This document shows positions 17,446 to 25,722 of a DNA stretch of 64,000 nt, piece after piece. Numbering within the stretch: position 1 is the first letter of the stretch; the number at the start of each line of letters is the position of its first letter. Under the pieces are notes generated by a model, which was not told the DNA's origin, searched no databases, and was given only the letters and a program-made list of their open reading frames with translations. The position numbers were made by a program, and so were the translations under genes. Source of the DNA: Prescottella defluvii (GTDB taxonomy: Bacteria > Actinomycetota > Actinomycetes > Mycobacteriales > Mycobacteriaceae); contig NZ_JPOC01000008.1 of assembly GCF_000738775.1 (NCBI RefSeq), positions 1-64,000 on the forward strand, read 5' to 3'.

Positions 17446-18702
17446 CTACCCGGCTCCGGTGACGGTGAGCCAGAGCAGGGCGACGTTGAGGGCGATGATC
17501 AGACCTGCACAACCCCACGCGAGCGCGGTCGTCGCCGAGGCGTTGCGTTCGGGTCCCATGAGCTCGGGGTCCGACGTCATGCGGACGAGGGGGACGAGCG
17601 CGAACGGGATGCACAGGCTCAGCACCACCTGGCTGATGACGAGTGCGTAGGTGGGATCGATCCCGATTCCGAGCACGATCAGCGCCGGGATGAGCGTGAC
17701 CACCCGGCGAGTGAGGACGGGGATGCGCATGTGCAGCAGTCCGTGCATGATCTCGGATCCGGCGGCGCAGCCCACCGAGGTCGAGGCCAGGCCGGAGGCC
17801 AGGAGCCCGATCGCGAACACCACCGCGACGCCGGGGCCCAGGGCCGCCTGGATGGCGGCGTGGGCGCCTTCGATGCTGTCGGTGCCGGGGACGCCGCGCA
17901 GGGCGGACGCGGCCAGCAGCAGCATGCCGATGTTGACGCCGCCGGCGACGACGAGCGCGCCGCCGACGTCCCAGCGGGTCACCCGCAGCAGGCGGCGCAG
18001 GCGGGGCCCGTGGCCGGCGGCGCCGTGACGGTCGCGGGCCAGGGCGGAGTGCAGGTAGATGGCGTGCGGCATGACGGTCGCGCCGAGCATGCTCGCCGCG
18101 AGTAGGACGGTCTCGGTGCCCTCGAAGCGGGGAACGAGGCCGGCGACGGCGTCGCCGGCTGCCACGTCGGTGAACGCGAGGCCCGTGAGGAACCCGATCG
18201 TGATGATCGCGAGCAGTCCCATGACCACGAACTCGAACGTGCGCTGTCCGCGGCGGGACTGGATGGACAGGATGACCATCGAGACGGCGCCGGTGATGAG
18301 GCCACCGACGAACAGGGGCAGGCCGAACAGGAGATGGAGGGCGATGGCGCCGCCGATGACCTCGGCGAGGTCGGTGGCAGCCGCCATCACCTCGGCCTGC
18401 ACCCAGAATGCCCGGCGATTGCCGGTGCGCAGGCGCTGCCCCAGCATCTCGGGCAGCGACCGCCCGGTCACCAGGCCCAGCTTGGCCGACAGGTACTGGA
18501 TCAGCACAGCCATCGCGTTCGCGAGGACGAGCACCCAGATCAGCAGGTAGCCGTACTTGGCGCCGGCGGTGAGATTGGCGGCCACGTTGCCGGGGTCGAC
18601 ATAGGCGATGGCGGCGACGAAGGCCGGACCGAGCAGGGCCACCGAGCGGAGACCGCCGCCCTTGTGTCGCGTCGCGGCGGGTGCGTCGATCTCGGTGCTC
18701 AC
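17446..18702 (-). CDS. mntH: Nramp family divalent metal (Mn/Fe) transporter
   Basis: Proton-coupled manganese/iron importer of 418 residues with eleven predicted transmembrane segments. The metal-binding motif in TM1 is AYVDPGNVAANL, and the TM6 motif is MPHAIYLHSAL; both Nramp signatures are intact. The GTG at 18702 is preferred because GCGGAG lies just before it and the family N-terminus follows. The frame is open to 18771 without a better start. It is convergent with the tandem ABM gene (11 bp between stops). The upstream 174 bp carry a 10-bp palindrome and the terminator of the next gene. Confidence 0.93.
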   Translation of the reverse strand: MSTEIDAPAATRHKGGGLRSVALLGPAFVAAIAYVDPGNVAANLTAGAKYGYLLIWVLVLANAMAVLIQYLSAKLGLVTGRSLPEMLGQRLRTGNRRAFWVQAEVMAAATDLAEVIGGAIALHLLFGLPLFVGGLITGAVSMVILSIQSRRGQRTFEFVVMGLLAIITIGFLTGLAFTDVAAGDAVAGLVPRFEGTETVLLAASMLGATVMPHAIYLHSALARDRHGAAGHGPRLRRLLRVTRWDVGGALVVAGGVNIGMLLLAASALRGVPGTDSIEGAHAAIQAALGPGVAVVFAIGLLASGLASTSVGCAAGSEIMHGLLHMRIPVLTRRVVTLIPALIVLGIGIDPTYALVISQVVLSLCIPFALVPLVRMTSDPELMGPERNASATTALAWGCAGLIIALNVALLWLTVTGAG

Positions 18703-18759
18703 TGGACTCCGCTCACTGAACTCTTCGGGGCATTCCGCGAGCACCGACCGGGGCGATTC

Positions 18760-18769
18760 GCGTATACGC
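18760..18769. promoter_or_regulatory. Short palindrome upstream of the Nramp gene
   Basis: GCGTATACGC is a perfect 10-bp palindrome 58-67 bp upstream of the GTG start, next to an AT-rich stretch (CTATAGAATT). A metal-responsive repressor site is possible by position, but it does not match an MntR or DtxR consensus I know. Weak evidence. Confidence 0.25.
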
Positions 18770-18818
18770 ACTATAGAATTCGGGTTCCCAAACTTTCAAG
18801 CTGGGGCGCCCTGTAGCG

Positions 18819-18858
18819 CACGAACGCCCCCTTCCTCGTCCGGAAGGGGGCGTTCGTG
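18819..18858 (-). terminator. Terminator hairpin after the GH19-like gene
   Basis: Perfect 17-bp stem (CACGAACGCCCCCTTCC and its complement) with a 6-base loop, starting 19 bp past the stop of the GH19-like gene. No T-run follows, as is common in actinobacteria. It separates that gene from the Nramp gene on the same strand. Confidence 0.85.
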
Positions 18859-18876
18859 TGAGTGTGGCCGAATCGG

Positions 18877-19701
18877 TCAGCCGAGGACGGCGAGTCCCCG
18901 CAGGAAGCTGTCGATGCGCTGCGGCAGCCCGTGGGTGCCCCCGTTGACGATCCGCGAGACCTGCTCGATGCCGGCAGTGTCGGCGGTGGCGTTGAGGTTG
19001 CGGGACTGCCAGTACCACGCGGCGGTCTCGAAGGCGTTCTCCGGTGCGGCCATCAGTTCGGGATGAGCGACGAAGTCGATGCCGAGGTAGTCGCTGACGC
19101 TCTGGTAGTTGTGCCGGCCGGTCACCTGGATCGCGCCGCGACCCTTGTACCGCTCGCCGTCGCCGGGCGCGACGTTGCCCAGATCCGCGCGGCCCTCGTA
19201 GGCACGGCCGGAGGCGTACTCCTCGAACGTGCGGAAGGAGTCGGACTCGACGACCAGCTGGGAGATGAAGGCGGCCTTGCGGACAGGGGTGTCGATCGCG
19301 GCCTTGGCGAGCGCCTCGTTGAGCGGGGCGACGTACTGGGCGAGCAGGTCGGGCGCGACGTGCGGCACGATGCCCGCGAGTTCGTCGAGGGTGACAGATG
19401 CGGGGCTCGGTGCCGGCGGCGCGACCGGGGCCGGCGCTGCCGCGGGTGCGTCCGCAGCGCCGGTCGCATCGGTGGCGAGTGCCGGCATGACCCGGGCCTG
19501 GGCGACGGGCGCTGCGGCCGATGTCGATGCGGGGAGGTCGAGTGCCTTCCGCAGGTTTGTCGTGTCGAGGAACTGGACCGCCGCGGCGGGTGTCGGCAGC
19601 GACTGCGCCGAGCTGGATGCAATGGGTCCGATTGCGAGGTTGCCGACGCACAGTCCGGCGACGGTGGCGGTGGCCAGGCCGGCGATGCGGACTCGTGACA
19701 T
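18877..19701 (-). CDS. Secreted GH19-like (chitinase/lysozyme fold) hydrolase
   Basis: Exported protein of 274 residues with a signal peptide at about 1-33 (LATATVAGLCVG core, ASSSAQ cleavage region). A Pro/Ala-rich linker follows (about 60-102), then a C-terminal glycoside-hydrolase family 19-like domain. That domain has FISQLVVESDSFRTFEEY with candidate catalytic Glu152 and Glu160/161, then RYKGRGAIQVTGRHNY, typical of phage endolysins and bacterial GH19 enzymes. It probably cuts peptidoglycan or chitin. ATG 19701 fits the signal peptide but has no clear ribosome site and a hairpin abuts it. TTG 19755, behind GGAG, would give a longer head. Preceded by a long leader with a CRP-type site. 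Confidence 0.8.
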   Translation of the reverse strand: MSRVRIAGLATATVAGLCVGNLAIGPIASSSAQSLPTPAAAVQFLDTTNLRKALDLPASTSAAAPVAQARVMPALATDATGAADAPAAAPAPVAPPAPSPASVTLDELAGIVPHVAPDLLAQYVAPLNEALAKAAIDTPVRKAAFISQLVVESDSFRTFEEYASGRAYEGRADLGNVAPGDGERYKGRGAIQVTGRHNYQSVSDYLGIDFVAHPELMAAPENAFETAAWYWQSRNLNATADTAGIEQVSRIVNGGTHGLPQRIDSFLRGLAVLG

Positions 19702-20082
19702 GAGTCCACGCGGTGTGGACGTCGTCTGGTCGGTCGTGCTTTCAGGGGAGGTATGCAAGGCTCTGCTCCGGCTTGGGGCTGCCAACTGCGCAGCCGCGTC
19801 GGGCGTGAGCACCGGTAGAATCGGCAGTGGTCTACGAGATCGAGACCGAAGATCACTCGGTGGTCACGGCAATGTCACAACCAGATAACAGGCCGTTACA
19901 CGGAATGTTCAAGTCATGGAGGCGAGGGTCACTCCGGGGCTAATTTGTGACACAGGTCACAAAAAGACCGGCGTGTCGCTGCGGGACATGCCGATAATTC
20001 GCTGGTAAAGGACCGATTCGGGGGTGGCCGGTCACCGGTCGGAGTTGGTCGTCGCCCCGCCCGGTGAGCCGTTTTCGCCCGA
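19702..20082 (-). promoter_or_regulatory. 381-bp gene-free leader/promoter region of the GH19-like gene
   Basis: No convincing gene. On the minus strand it holds a CRP/GlxR-type site (19944-19963) and a promoter-like pair TTGAAC (19907-19912) and TTATCT (19883-19888) with an 18-bp spacer. The predicted untranslated leader would be about 175 nt. The leader contains hairpins, including GGCTGC/GCAGCC arms (19777-19795) and GTCCAC/GTGGAC arms (19704-19720) ending 2 bp before the ATG. Structured leaders, including c-di-AMP riboswitches, are known in front of actinobacterial cell-wall lytic genes. I could not match that consensus by eye. Confidence 0.5.
19944..19963. promoter_or_regulatory. CRP/GlxR-type cAMP-receptor binding site
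   Basis: TTTGTGACACAGGTCACAAA is a near-perfect dyad matching TGTGA-N6-TCACA, the consensus of actinobacterial CRP/GlxR regulators. It is centred about 77 bp upstream of the inferred transcription start of the GH19-like gene and about 130 bp after the stop of the SMC-like gene, so it most likely serves the former. Confidence 0.75.
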
Positions 20083-23000
20083 CTAGACCTCGGCGAACTC
20101 GAGGCCGCCCTCGGCGGTGACCGGAACCCGACGGCGCATCGGCGACCCCAGCGCGCGGGCCAGATCACTGCCGTCGTGCTCGGCGAGCAACTCGCCGCCC
20201 GACCACACCAGCAGTGCGGCGCTGACGCTCTGCTCGGCGGTGGAATGCGCCAGATCGTAGTGCGCGCACCCGGGCACGCCGCCGTACGTGATCCACAGGT
20301 CGTAACCGGTCATGAACAGGTCCAGATCGAACTGGACGCTGAGCCCCAACAGCTCGCTGCGACCGTTGTCGTCGACGCCGGCGAACGCCTCGTCCAGGCC
20401 GAGCAGTCGCGGTGAGTGCGGATCGGCGGACGACAACATCACGTGCGCCGCCGCGAACAGCGGCAGGTGCAGCGACACGGACTGCTCGCCGCCCGAGAGC
20501 GCGCTGTGCCGGGCGACGGTGAGACGATCCTCGCTGCCGTCGCCGCCGATCAGTGTGAAGGAGAACACCCGCCACCGTCGGTAGTCGAGCGCGGCGGCGA
20601 GGATCTCCGGGTACGAGCGCTCGGGATGAGCGGCGCGCGCGATCCGCACCTGGGCCGCGAAGTGTGCGCGCACGGTGGCCAGTTCGTCGGCGCTCAGGGC
20701 CGACGGGGCCCGATCGAGGAGCTTGGACACAGCGCGTGAGCTGTCGTCGAGATTGTCGGCGAGGATCCAGTGCACGCCGATCGTGCTGCCCGACGACATG
20801 CGCCGCTCGCGCATCTCCGCGCCCATCTGGGCGATCAGATCGCGGGCGTCGGCGGTGCGCTCGTGGATCTGCTGCGCCAACCCGGTGAGCAGTGCGTCCT
20901 CGAGGATGCGCCGCTCGGAGTCGGTGAGCAGCACCTCCTGGTCCTGTCGGGCCGCGGCGATCCGGGTCGCGAACTCGCCGATCGACGCGTAGCCCTGGTC
21001 GTCCTGGACCCGCACCACCGTCAGGCCGTCCGGCGCGTCCCACTGCAGGCGGTAGTCCTGGCCGGCCGCGGCGAGCTGGGCGTCGAAGTCCTGCAGCGCC
21101 GCGGTGAGCGCCGAGCGGGTCGCCTTCTTGGCGTTCTCACTGGTCTTCACCGACGCCGTGGCCGTGACCATCGCGTGGTAGAGCGCGTCCACCTCGGGCG
21201 GCAGGATCGGCGAGTCCACGTCGCCCTCCGTCGCGATCCGGTAGACCAGCTGGTCGGGCGTGAGCCACGCCGCGCTGCTCTGCGGCCACGAGTGGGCGCC
21301 CTCGACGCCGAGAAGATCGAGCAGGTCGCGGCGCGCGTAGGGCGCCAGACGGTCGACGTCGGTCCGGGTCTCGGTCAGTGCGCTGCGCAGCGCCCCGATC
21401 GCGGCGCTGTGGGCGCCCTCGGCCTTGCCGATCTGTTCGACGGCCGCATCGTAGGCCTTGCGCGCGGACCGCTGCTCGGTCTTGCAGACCTCGATCCGGG
21501 CGCGGACCTGCTCGAGATCCGCGTCGATCTGCTCCGCGCTCGCGCCCAGGGCCTCCCGCAGGGTCTCGAGCCGGGAGATCTGCTGCGCGTAGTTCTCCTC
21601 CGCGACCGCCGCCTCCTCGACGAACTCCTCCGTATTACTGCGGGCCTCCTCGAGCCGGTTCACGGACTCCCGGTGGAGCTCGAGTTCCTTCTCCTGCTCC
21701 CGCCGGCAGCGGAGCAACTGCTCGCCCCGGCTCTCGAAGTGCCGGATCGACGCCGCCACCGCGTCGATGTCGCGGGCCTGATGCGACAGTCGATGCGCGA
21801 CGGCGACCGCGCGGAGCTGCTTCTCCTTGACGGTGTGGTCGGCGATCGCGTGATCGAGTTCCTCACCGGAACTCGCGGTCGACTCGGACCGGCTGCGCAG
21901 CGCGCCGGCGGCCTCGGTGAGCTTCTTGATCGCGGCGAGAACGCCCGATGTGCGCGGCAGCGACTTCCCGGCTGCCGCGACCCGGCCGAGGAGTGCGGTC
22001 GTCGCGGACTCCTCGGCGTGGGCGGTATCCCGCCGCGCCTCGGCCTCTGCGATCTCCCGGGCGATCTCCTCCATGCGCTGTGCGCGCCGCCGCTTCCGGG
22101 CTGTCGCGCCGATGTACTCGGCGTCCGCCTTGACGTGGCGGCCGCGTTGCACGCCCTGCCAGAACCGGCCGTCCACCCCGACACCGACGGTGCCGGTGCC
22201 GGCGGCGCCCGCGGTGTCGAGCGCGATGGACTCGATGAGCGCCTGCACCACCGACTCCGGGACCCCGGCGTCGGGCTCCACCTCGAGGACGTCGGCGAGG
22301 GTCGGCCCCTGCGGGCGCAGCGCCCCGGGCAGCGGCGTCAGGAACTGCTCCGACTCGACGTCCGGGTGCGTACCGTCACCGGCTGAGACCCAGCCGTCGA
22401 GCAGATTCGCGGCGGCCAGCGCCGACTCGACGCCCGCGGCCACCGCGGGTTCGACGCCGTCGACGAACCGCACCAACCGCCACAGCGGAGCGCCGGACAG
22501 CTCGCTCCGATCGCCGGTGCGGAACGCGAACCCGGCCGGAGCATCGTCCTTCTCGGCCGCGACGCGATCGTGGTCGGCGCGCAGTGCGGCGATCCGTTCG
22601 GTGGCCGCGGACTGCTCGGCCACGGCATGGCGCCGCCGCGCCCGCTGCTCGTCGAGCGCGGTGTGCGTCTGCTCGTGCAGCACCGTCGTGAGGCTGGGGG
22701 AGTCGTCGTCACCGGCCAGCGACAGCGCGATGTCCAGCGCGGAGAACAGATCGGCGGTCACCCCGATCGAGGCGTACCCCGCCGAGTGCTCGGTCCACCA
22801 CGCCCGCAGCGTGGCAGCACAATCGGCGCGCGCCAACGCGACCGAGGCCTCGGCCTCGGCGACCGCCGCCTGCGCGGCCTCGAGCAGTTCGCGACCCTTG
22901 TCGGCGGCGCGGTCGGCCCGCGTCCGCTCGGTGCCGGCCTTCTCGACGGTGGCGAGCGCACCCCGGACCGCGCGGACGTCGCCGTCGCGCTCCTCGGCGT

Positions 23001-24255
23001 GCCCGCGGACCGCGGTGGTGATCTGGTCCGAGCGCACCCCGTCGGGCAGTGGGCTCCAGACGATGCTGGCCTGTTCGGCGGCCTCGGCCAACTGCTCCTC
23101 GGCCCGCACCAGTTCGGTGGTCGCCCGCTTCACCGAATCGGAGGCCCGACCGGCCTCGTCGGTGCGCTGTTCGAGCGTCGCCTGCGCCCGGCGAGCCTTG
23201 TCCGCCTGCTGCTCGGTGGACAGCTTCAGTTGTGCCACGGCGGCGGCGAGGTCGTCGAGTTGCTGCTTGCCCTCGTAGGCCCCGGAACGCTGCAGCGTCT
23301 CGAGGTCGGCGCGGCTCTGCTCGAGCGCCCGTTCGGCGGCGGTGAACCGGTCCTCGGCAAGCAGTCGCTCCTCCTGCCGGGACGTCTGCAGCACCACGGC
23401 CTCGTCCAGTACGGTCTTCGCCCGCTCCACCGACTCGATGCGCCGCGCGACCTGCTCGACATCGGTGCGGGCCTGCTGGCCGAGATACTTCGAGTACACC
23501 GTCACGAAGCTCTGCGCTGCCTGATCGGCGGCGGCGAGCCCCTCGAGCGCGCGGCTGACCTCCTCCATGTCGCTGAAGGAGCGGGCCGCCTCGAGCACCA
23601 ACTGCTCGTCGAGTGGGCGCAGGCCGTCGGTGAGTGCCTGCGACAACCCCTTCGGGTCCAGGTTCTTCGCGAGCTGCGGGCGGCGCAGGGTGAGGATCAG
23701 GTTGATGAGCTGGTCGTAGCGTTCGGTGCCCAGCCCGAACAGGCGCGCATCGATCGCGGCGCGGTAGTCGACGGGACGATCGGTGATCGCGTCACCACCG
23801 AGCTGTTCGGCGAGCTGCTTCTTGGTGAGGGGCCGGTCGTCGCTGCCGAGCAGTGAGAAGTCGACGCCGACGCGGCCTTCCGCGACGAAGTACCAGCGGG
23901 TGACCTTGTCGTTCTGGCGGCTCGCGCGCATCCCGATCCCGACGGTGACGGCCTCCGGGTCGTCCTGCGGACCGCGCGCGAACTCCATCCACACGTACGA
24001 GTGCGCCGAATCCTGGCCCCGGTAGAGCAGGTTCGACTTCATCGTGCGTTCCTCACCCGCGAACGGGTTCAGGCGGCGCGGCTCGATGCGGCCGTCGAAG
24101 ACGAACGGGAACAGCACCTCGAGCGCCTTGGTCTTGCCCGAACCGTTGGGCCCGCGCAGTACGAGACGCCCGTCCGCGAAGGAGAACTCCTGGTCGCGGT
24201 AGTCCCACAGGTTGACGATCCCGGCGCGGGTCGGCTTGAAGCGCGCGTGTGCCAT
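20083..24255 (-). CDS. jetC: SMC-like ATPase, TIGR02680 family (JetC-like, type III Wadjet)
   Basis: Very long (1390 aa) SMC/MukB-like ATPase. Walker A GPNGSGKT is at residues 35-42 near the N-terminus. A long Ala/Glu/Arg-rich coiled-coil follows, interrupted by a hinge-like globular region around 550-680. The C-terminal head carries LSGGEQ (1253-1258) and Walker B LLGLDEAF (1284-1291). The C-terminus (FMTGYDLWITYGGVPGC) is characteristic of the TIGR02680 family, the ATPase of type III Wadjet systems, which load onto and eliminate plasmid DNA. It begins 12 bp after the DUF2398 gene, as in known clusters. No DUF2399 nuclease follows. A chromosome-structuring role is an alternative. Confidence 0.9.
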   Translation of the reverse strand: MAHARFKPTRAGIVNLWDYRDQEFSFADGRLVLRGPNGSGKTKALEVLFPFVFDGRIEPRRLNPFAGEERTMKSNLLYRGQDSAHSYVWMEFARGPQDDPEAVTVGIGMRASRQNDKVTRWYFVAEGRVGVDFSLLGSDDRPLTKKQLAEQLGGDAITDRPVDYRAAIDARLFGLGTERYDQLINLILTLRRPQLAKNLDPKGLSQALTDGLRPLDEQLVLEAARSFSDMEEVSRALEGLAAADQAAQSFVTVYSKYLGQQARTDVEQVARRIESVERAKTVLDEAVVLQTSRQEERLLAEDRFTAAERALEQSRADLETLQRSGAYEGKQQLDDLAAAVAQLKLSTEQQADKARRAQATLEQRTDEAGRASDSVKRATTELVRAEEQLAEAAEQASIVWSPLPDGVRSDQITTAVRGHAEERDGDVRAVRGALATVEKAGTERTRADRAADKGRELLEAAQAAVAEAEASVALARADCAATLRAWWTEHSAGYASIGVTADLFSALDIALSLAGDDDSPSLTTVLHEQTHTALDEQRARRRHAVAEQSAATERIAALRADHDRVAAEKDDAPAGFAFRTGDRSELSGAPLWRLVRFVDGVEPAVAAGVESALAAANLLDGWVSAGDGTHPDVESEQFLTPLPGALRPQGPTLADVLEVEPDAGVPESVVQALIESIALDTAGAAGTGTVGVGVDGRFWQGVQRGRHVKADAEYIGATARKRRRAQRMEEIAREIAEAEARRDTAHAEESATTALLGRVAAAGKSLPRTSGVLAAIKKLTEAAGALRSRSESTASSGEELDHAIADHTVKEKQLRAVAVAHRLSHQARDIDAVAASIRHFESRGEQLLRCRREQEKELELHRESVNRLEEARSNTEEFVEEAAVAEENYAQQISRLETLREALGASAEQIDADLEQVRARIEVCKTEQRSARKAYDAAVEQIGKAEGAHSAAIGALRSALTETRTDVDRLAPYARRDLLDLLGVEGAHSWPQSSAAWLTPDQLVYRIATEGDVDSPILPPEVDALYHAMVTATASVKTSENAKKATRSALTAALQDFDAQLAAAGQDYRLQWDAPDGLTVVRVQDDQGYASIGEFATRIAAARQDQEVLLTDSERRILEDALLTGLAQQIHERTADARDLIAQMGAEMRERRMSSGSTIGVHWILADNLDDSSRAVSKLLDRAPSALSADELATVRAHFAAQVRIARAAHPERSYPEILAAALDYRRWRVFSFTLIGGDGSEDRLTVARHSALSGGEQSVSLHLPLFAAAHVMLSSADPHSPRLLGLDEAFAGVDDNGRSELLGLSVQFDLDLFMTGYDLWITYGGVPGCAHYDLAHSTAEQSVSAALLVWSGGELLAEHDGSDLARALGSPMRRRVPVTAEGGLEFAEV

Positions 24256-24267
24256 GCGAAGGTGCCT

Positions 24268-25722
24268 CTACTTCTCTACGGAGGGGAGCTCGTCCGGGTG
24301 GTGCTGGTCGGTGCTCGGCGGATCGTCGGGAACAGGCCCGTCGAACAGTTCGGACTGCGCGGTGCGCTCCCGGATGGTGACCACGACACCACGGAACCGG
24401 GCGATGGGCGGCATCACCAGGAACCCGCCGTCGACCGGCCGGATCAACTGCAGGCGTTCGAGCAGCCCGATCGCGTTGCGCTTCAATCCCTCCCGATCGG
24501 CCTGCCACTGCGCCGCGAACGTGCGACCGAAGCGCAGCACCAGTTCGTCGACCGCGGCCGCGATCCAGGCGTCGTCGAGCATCGAGTACACCGCCGGCTC
24601 GGGCCGATCCTCGTCGGTGCTGTCGGCATCGCCGGTGGTGGTGGCGCCGTCGTCGAACTCGACGTGCTCGGCGAGTTCGGAGAAGATCCCCGCGCTCGGA
24701 ATGGCCCCGTCGAGCCGGGCGATCAACTCACGTTGATTCGACGCCGGCAGCGGGAGCCGGGGGAGGTCCGGCGCGTCGAGATCGAGGACCCGGTCGGCCA
24801 TCTCGCCGGCGAGGAGCAGCGCGACCTGGGACACGGTGCCGGTGCTGGGGAACCGGATGTCGGACATGCGGCCGGACGGGTCGATCAGCGCGATCCCCTC
24901 GGCCCGGCGCTCGGCGACGAGCCCGGTCAAATCCTCGACGTCGGCGGCGGTGCGGGGCAGCGCGAGCTGCAGGCGCTCGTCGTCGGACAGCTCGTCCGCG
25001 TACACCACCGGCCGTTCCACGAGGGCCCGTCGCATCCGCCGGGCGACCTCGCGGGCATCCCCGGACCGCAGGCCGATCAGGTCGTCGTCGTGCGGACCCT
25101 CGACACCCGAGAGCAGTGTCCGCACCGAGGTGAGGTGCTGGAGTGCGCGGGGCGGGCGGAACAATGCGACCACGACCGACCGGTCGATGTCGTAGAGCGC
25201 TTCCCCCGCATCGGGATTGGACGCCCAACCGCCCGCGTCGCCGTCCGCGAGGACGATCGCACCGCGGGCCGCGAGCCAGCCGACGGCGTCGACGAACGCG
25301 TCGCGGTCGGCGGCCCGGTCGGTCGCCAGCGCCACACCGGGGACCTGCGCGGCGTCGGAGGCGACGTGATCGGCCAACTCGGACAGGGTGATCTGGTTGC
25401 CGGCCCGGCCGAGCGCGGCGAGCGCCAACGCGAGGTAGGCGTAGCGGTGCCGGTCGAAGGTCCGGTCGTTCGCGGTGCGCGCGGGGATGCCCGGCTCGAG
25501 CCGGTCGGCCACGGTGAACAGCCGGGCGGTGGTCTCGGTGACCTCGAGCCGGTACCCGAACAGCTCCAGCAGGTCGTCCCGGAGCTCGGTGGCCCACCGC
25601 CGCAGCAGCGGCAGCGCGAGCCGATCGGGATAGGTCTGGGTCACGAGATGGTTCGACAGGATCACCCGGGCGGCCCGCTGGTACGAGTCGAGATCCAGCG
25701 GCGAGACGGAACGAGACCTCAC
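24268..25722 (-). CDS. jetB: DUF2398 / TIGR02678 family protein (JetB-like, MukE-type)
   Basis: Protein of 484 residues. The N-terminal region matches the DUF2398 pattern: LDLDSYQRAARVILSNHLV, then RRWATELRDDLLELFGYRLEV, and RYAYLALALAALGRAG. The rest has winged-helix-like segments and an acidic tail (GDADSTDEDRPE). Start GTG 25722 overlaps the stop of the DUF2397 gene by 4 bp (GTGA), a firm assignment; the frame is open further upstream but only as shadow. In type III Wadjet the protein is the MukE-like subunit (JetB) that bridges the kleisin and the ATPase heads. Function here is inferred from family and neighbours. Confidence 0.88.
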   Translation of the reverse strand: MRSRSVSPLDLDSYQRAARVILSNHLVTQTYPDRLALPLLRRWATELRDDLLELFGYRLEVTETTARLFTVADRLEPGIPARTANDRTFDRHRYAYLALALAALGRAGNQITLSELADHVASDAAQVPGVALATDRAADRDAFVDAVGWLAARGAIVLADGDAGGWASNPDAGEALYDIDRSVVVALFRPPRALQHLTSVRTLLSGVEGPHDDDLIGLRSGDAREVARRMRRALVERPVVYADELSDDERLQLALPRTAADVEDLTGLVAERRAEGIALIDPSGRMSDIRFPSTGTVSQVALLLAGEMADRVLDLDAPDLPRLPLPASNQRELIARLDGAIPSAGIFSELAEHVEFDDGATTTGDADSTDEDRPEPAVYSMLDDAWIAAAVDELVLRFGRTFAAQWQADREGLKRNAIGLLERLQLIRPVDGGFLVMPPIARFRGVVVTIRERTAQSELFDGPVPDDPPSTDQHHPDELPSVEK

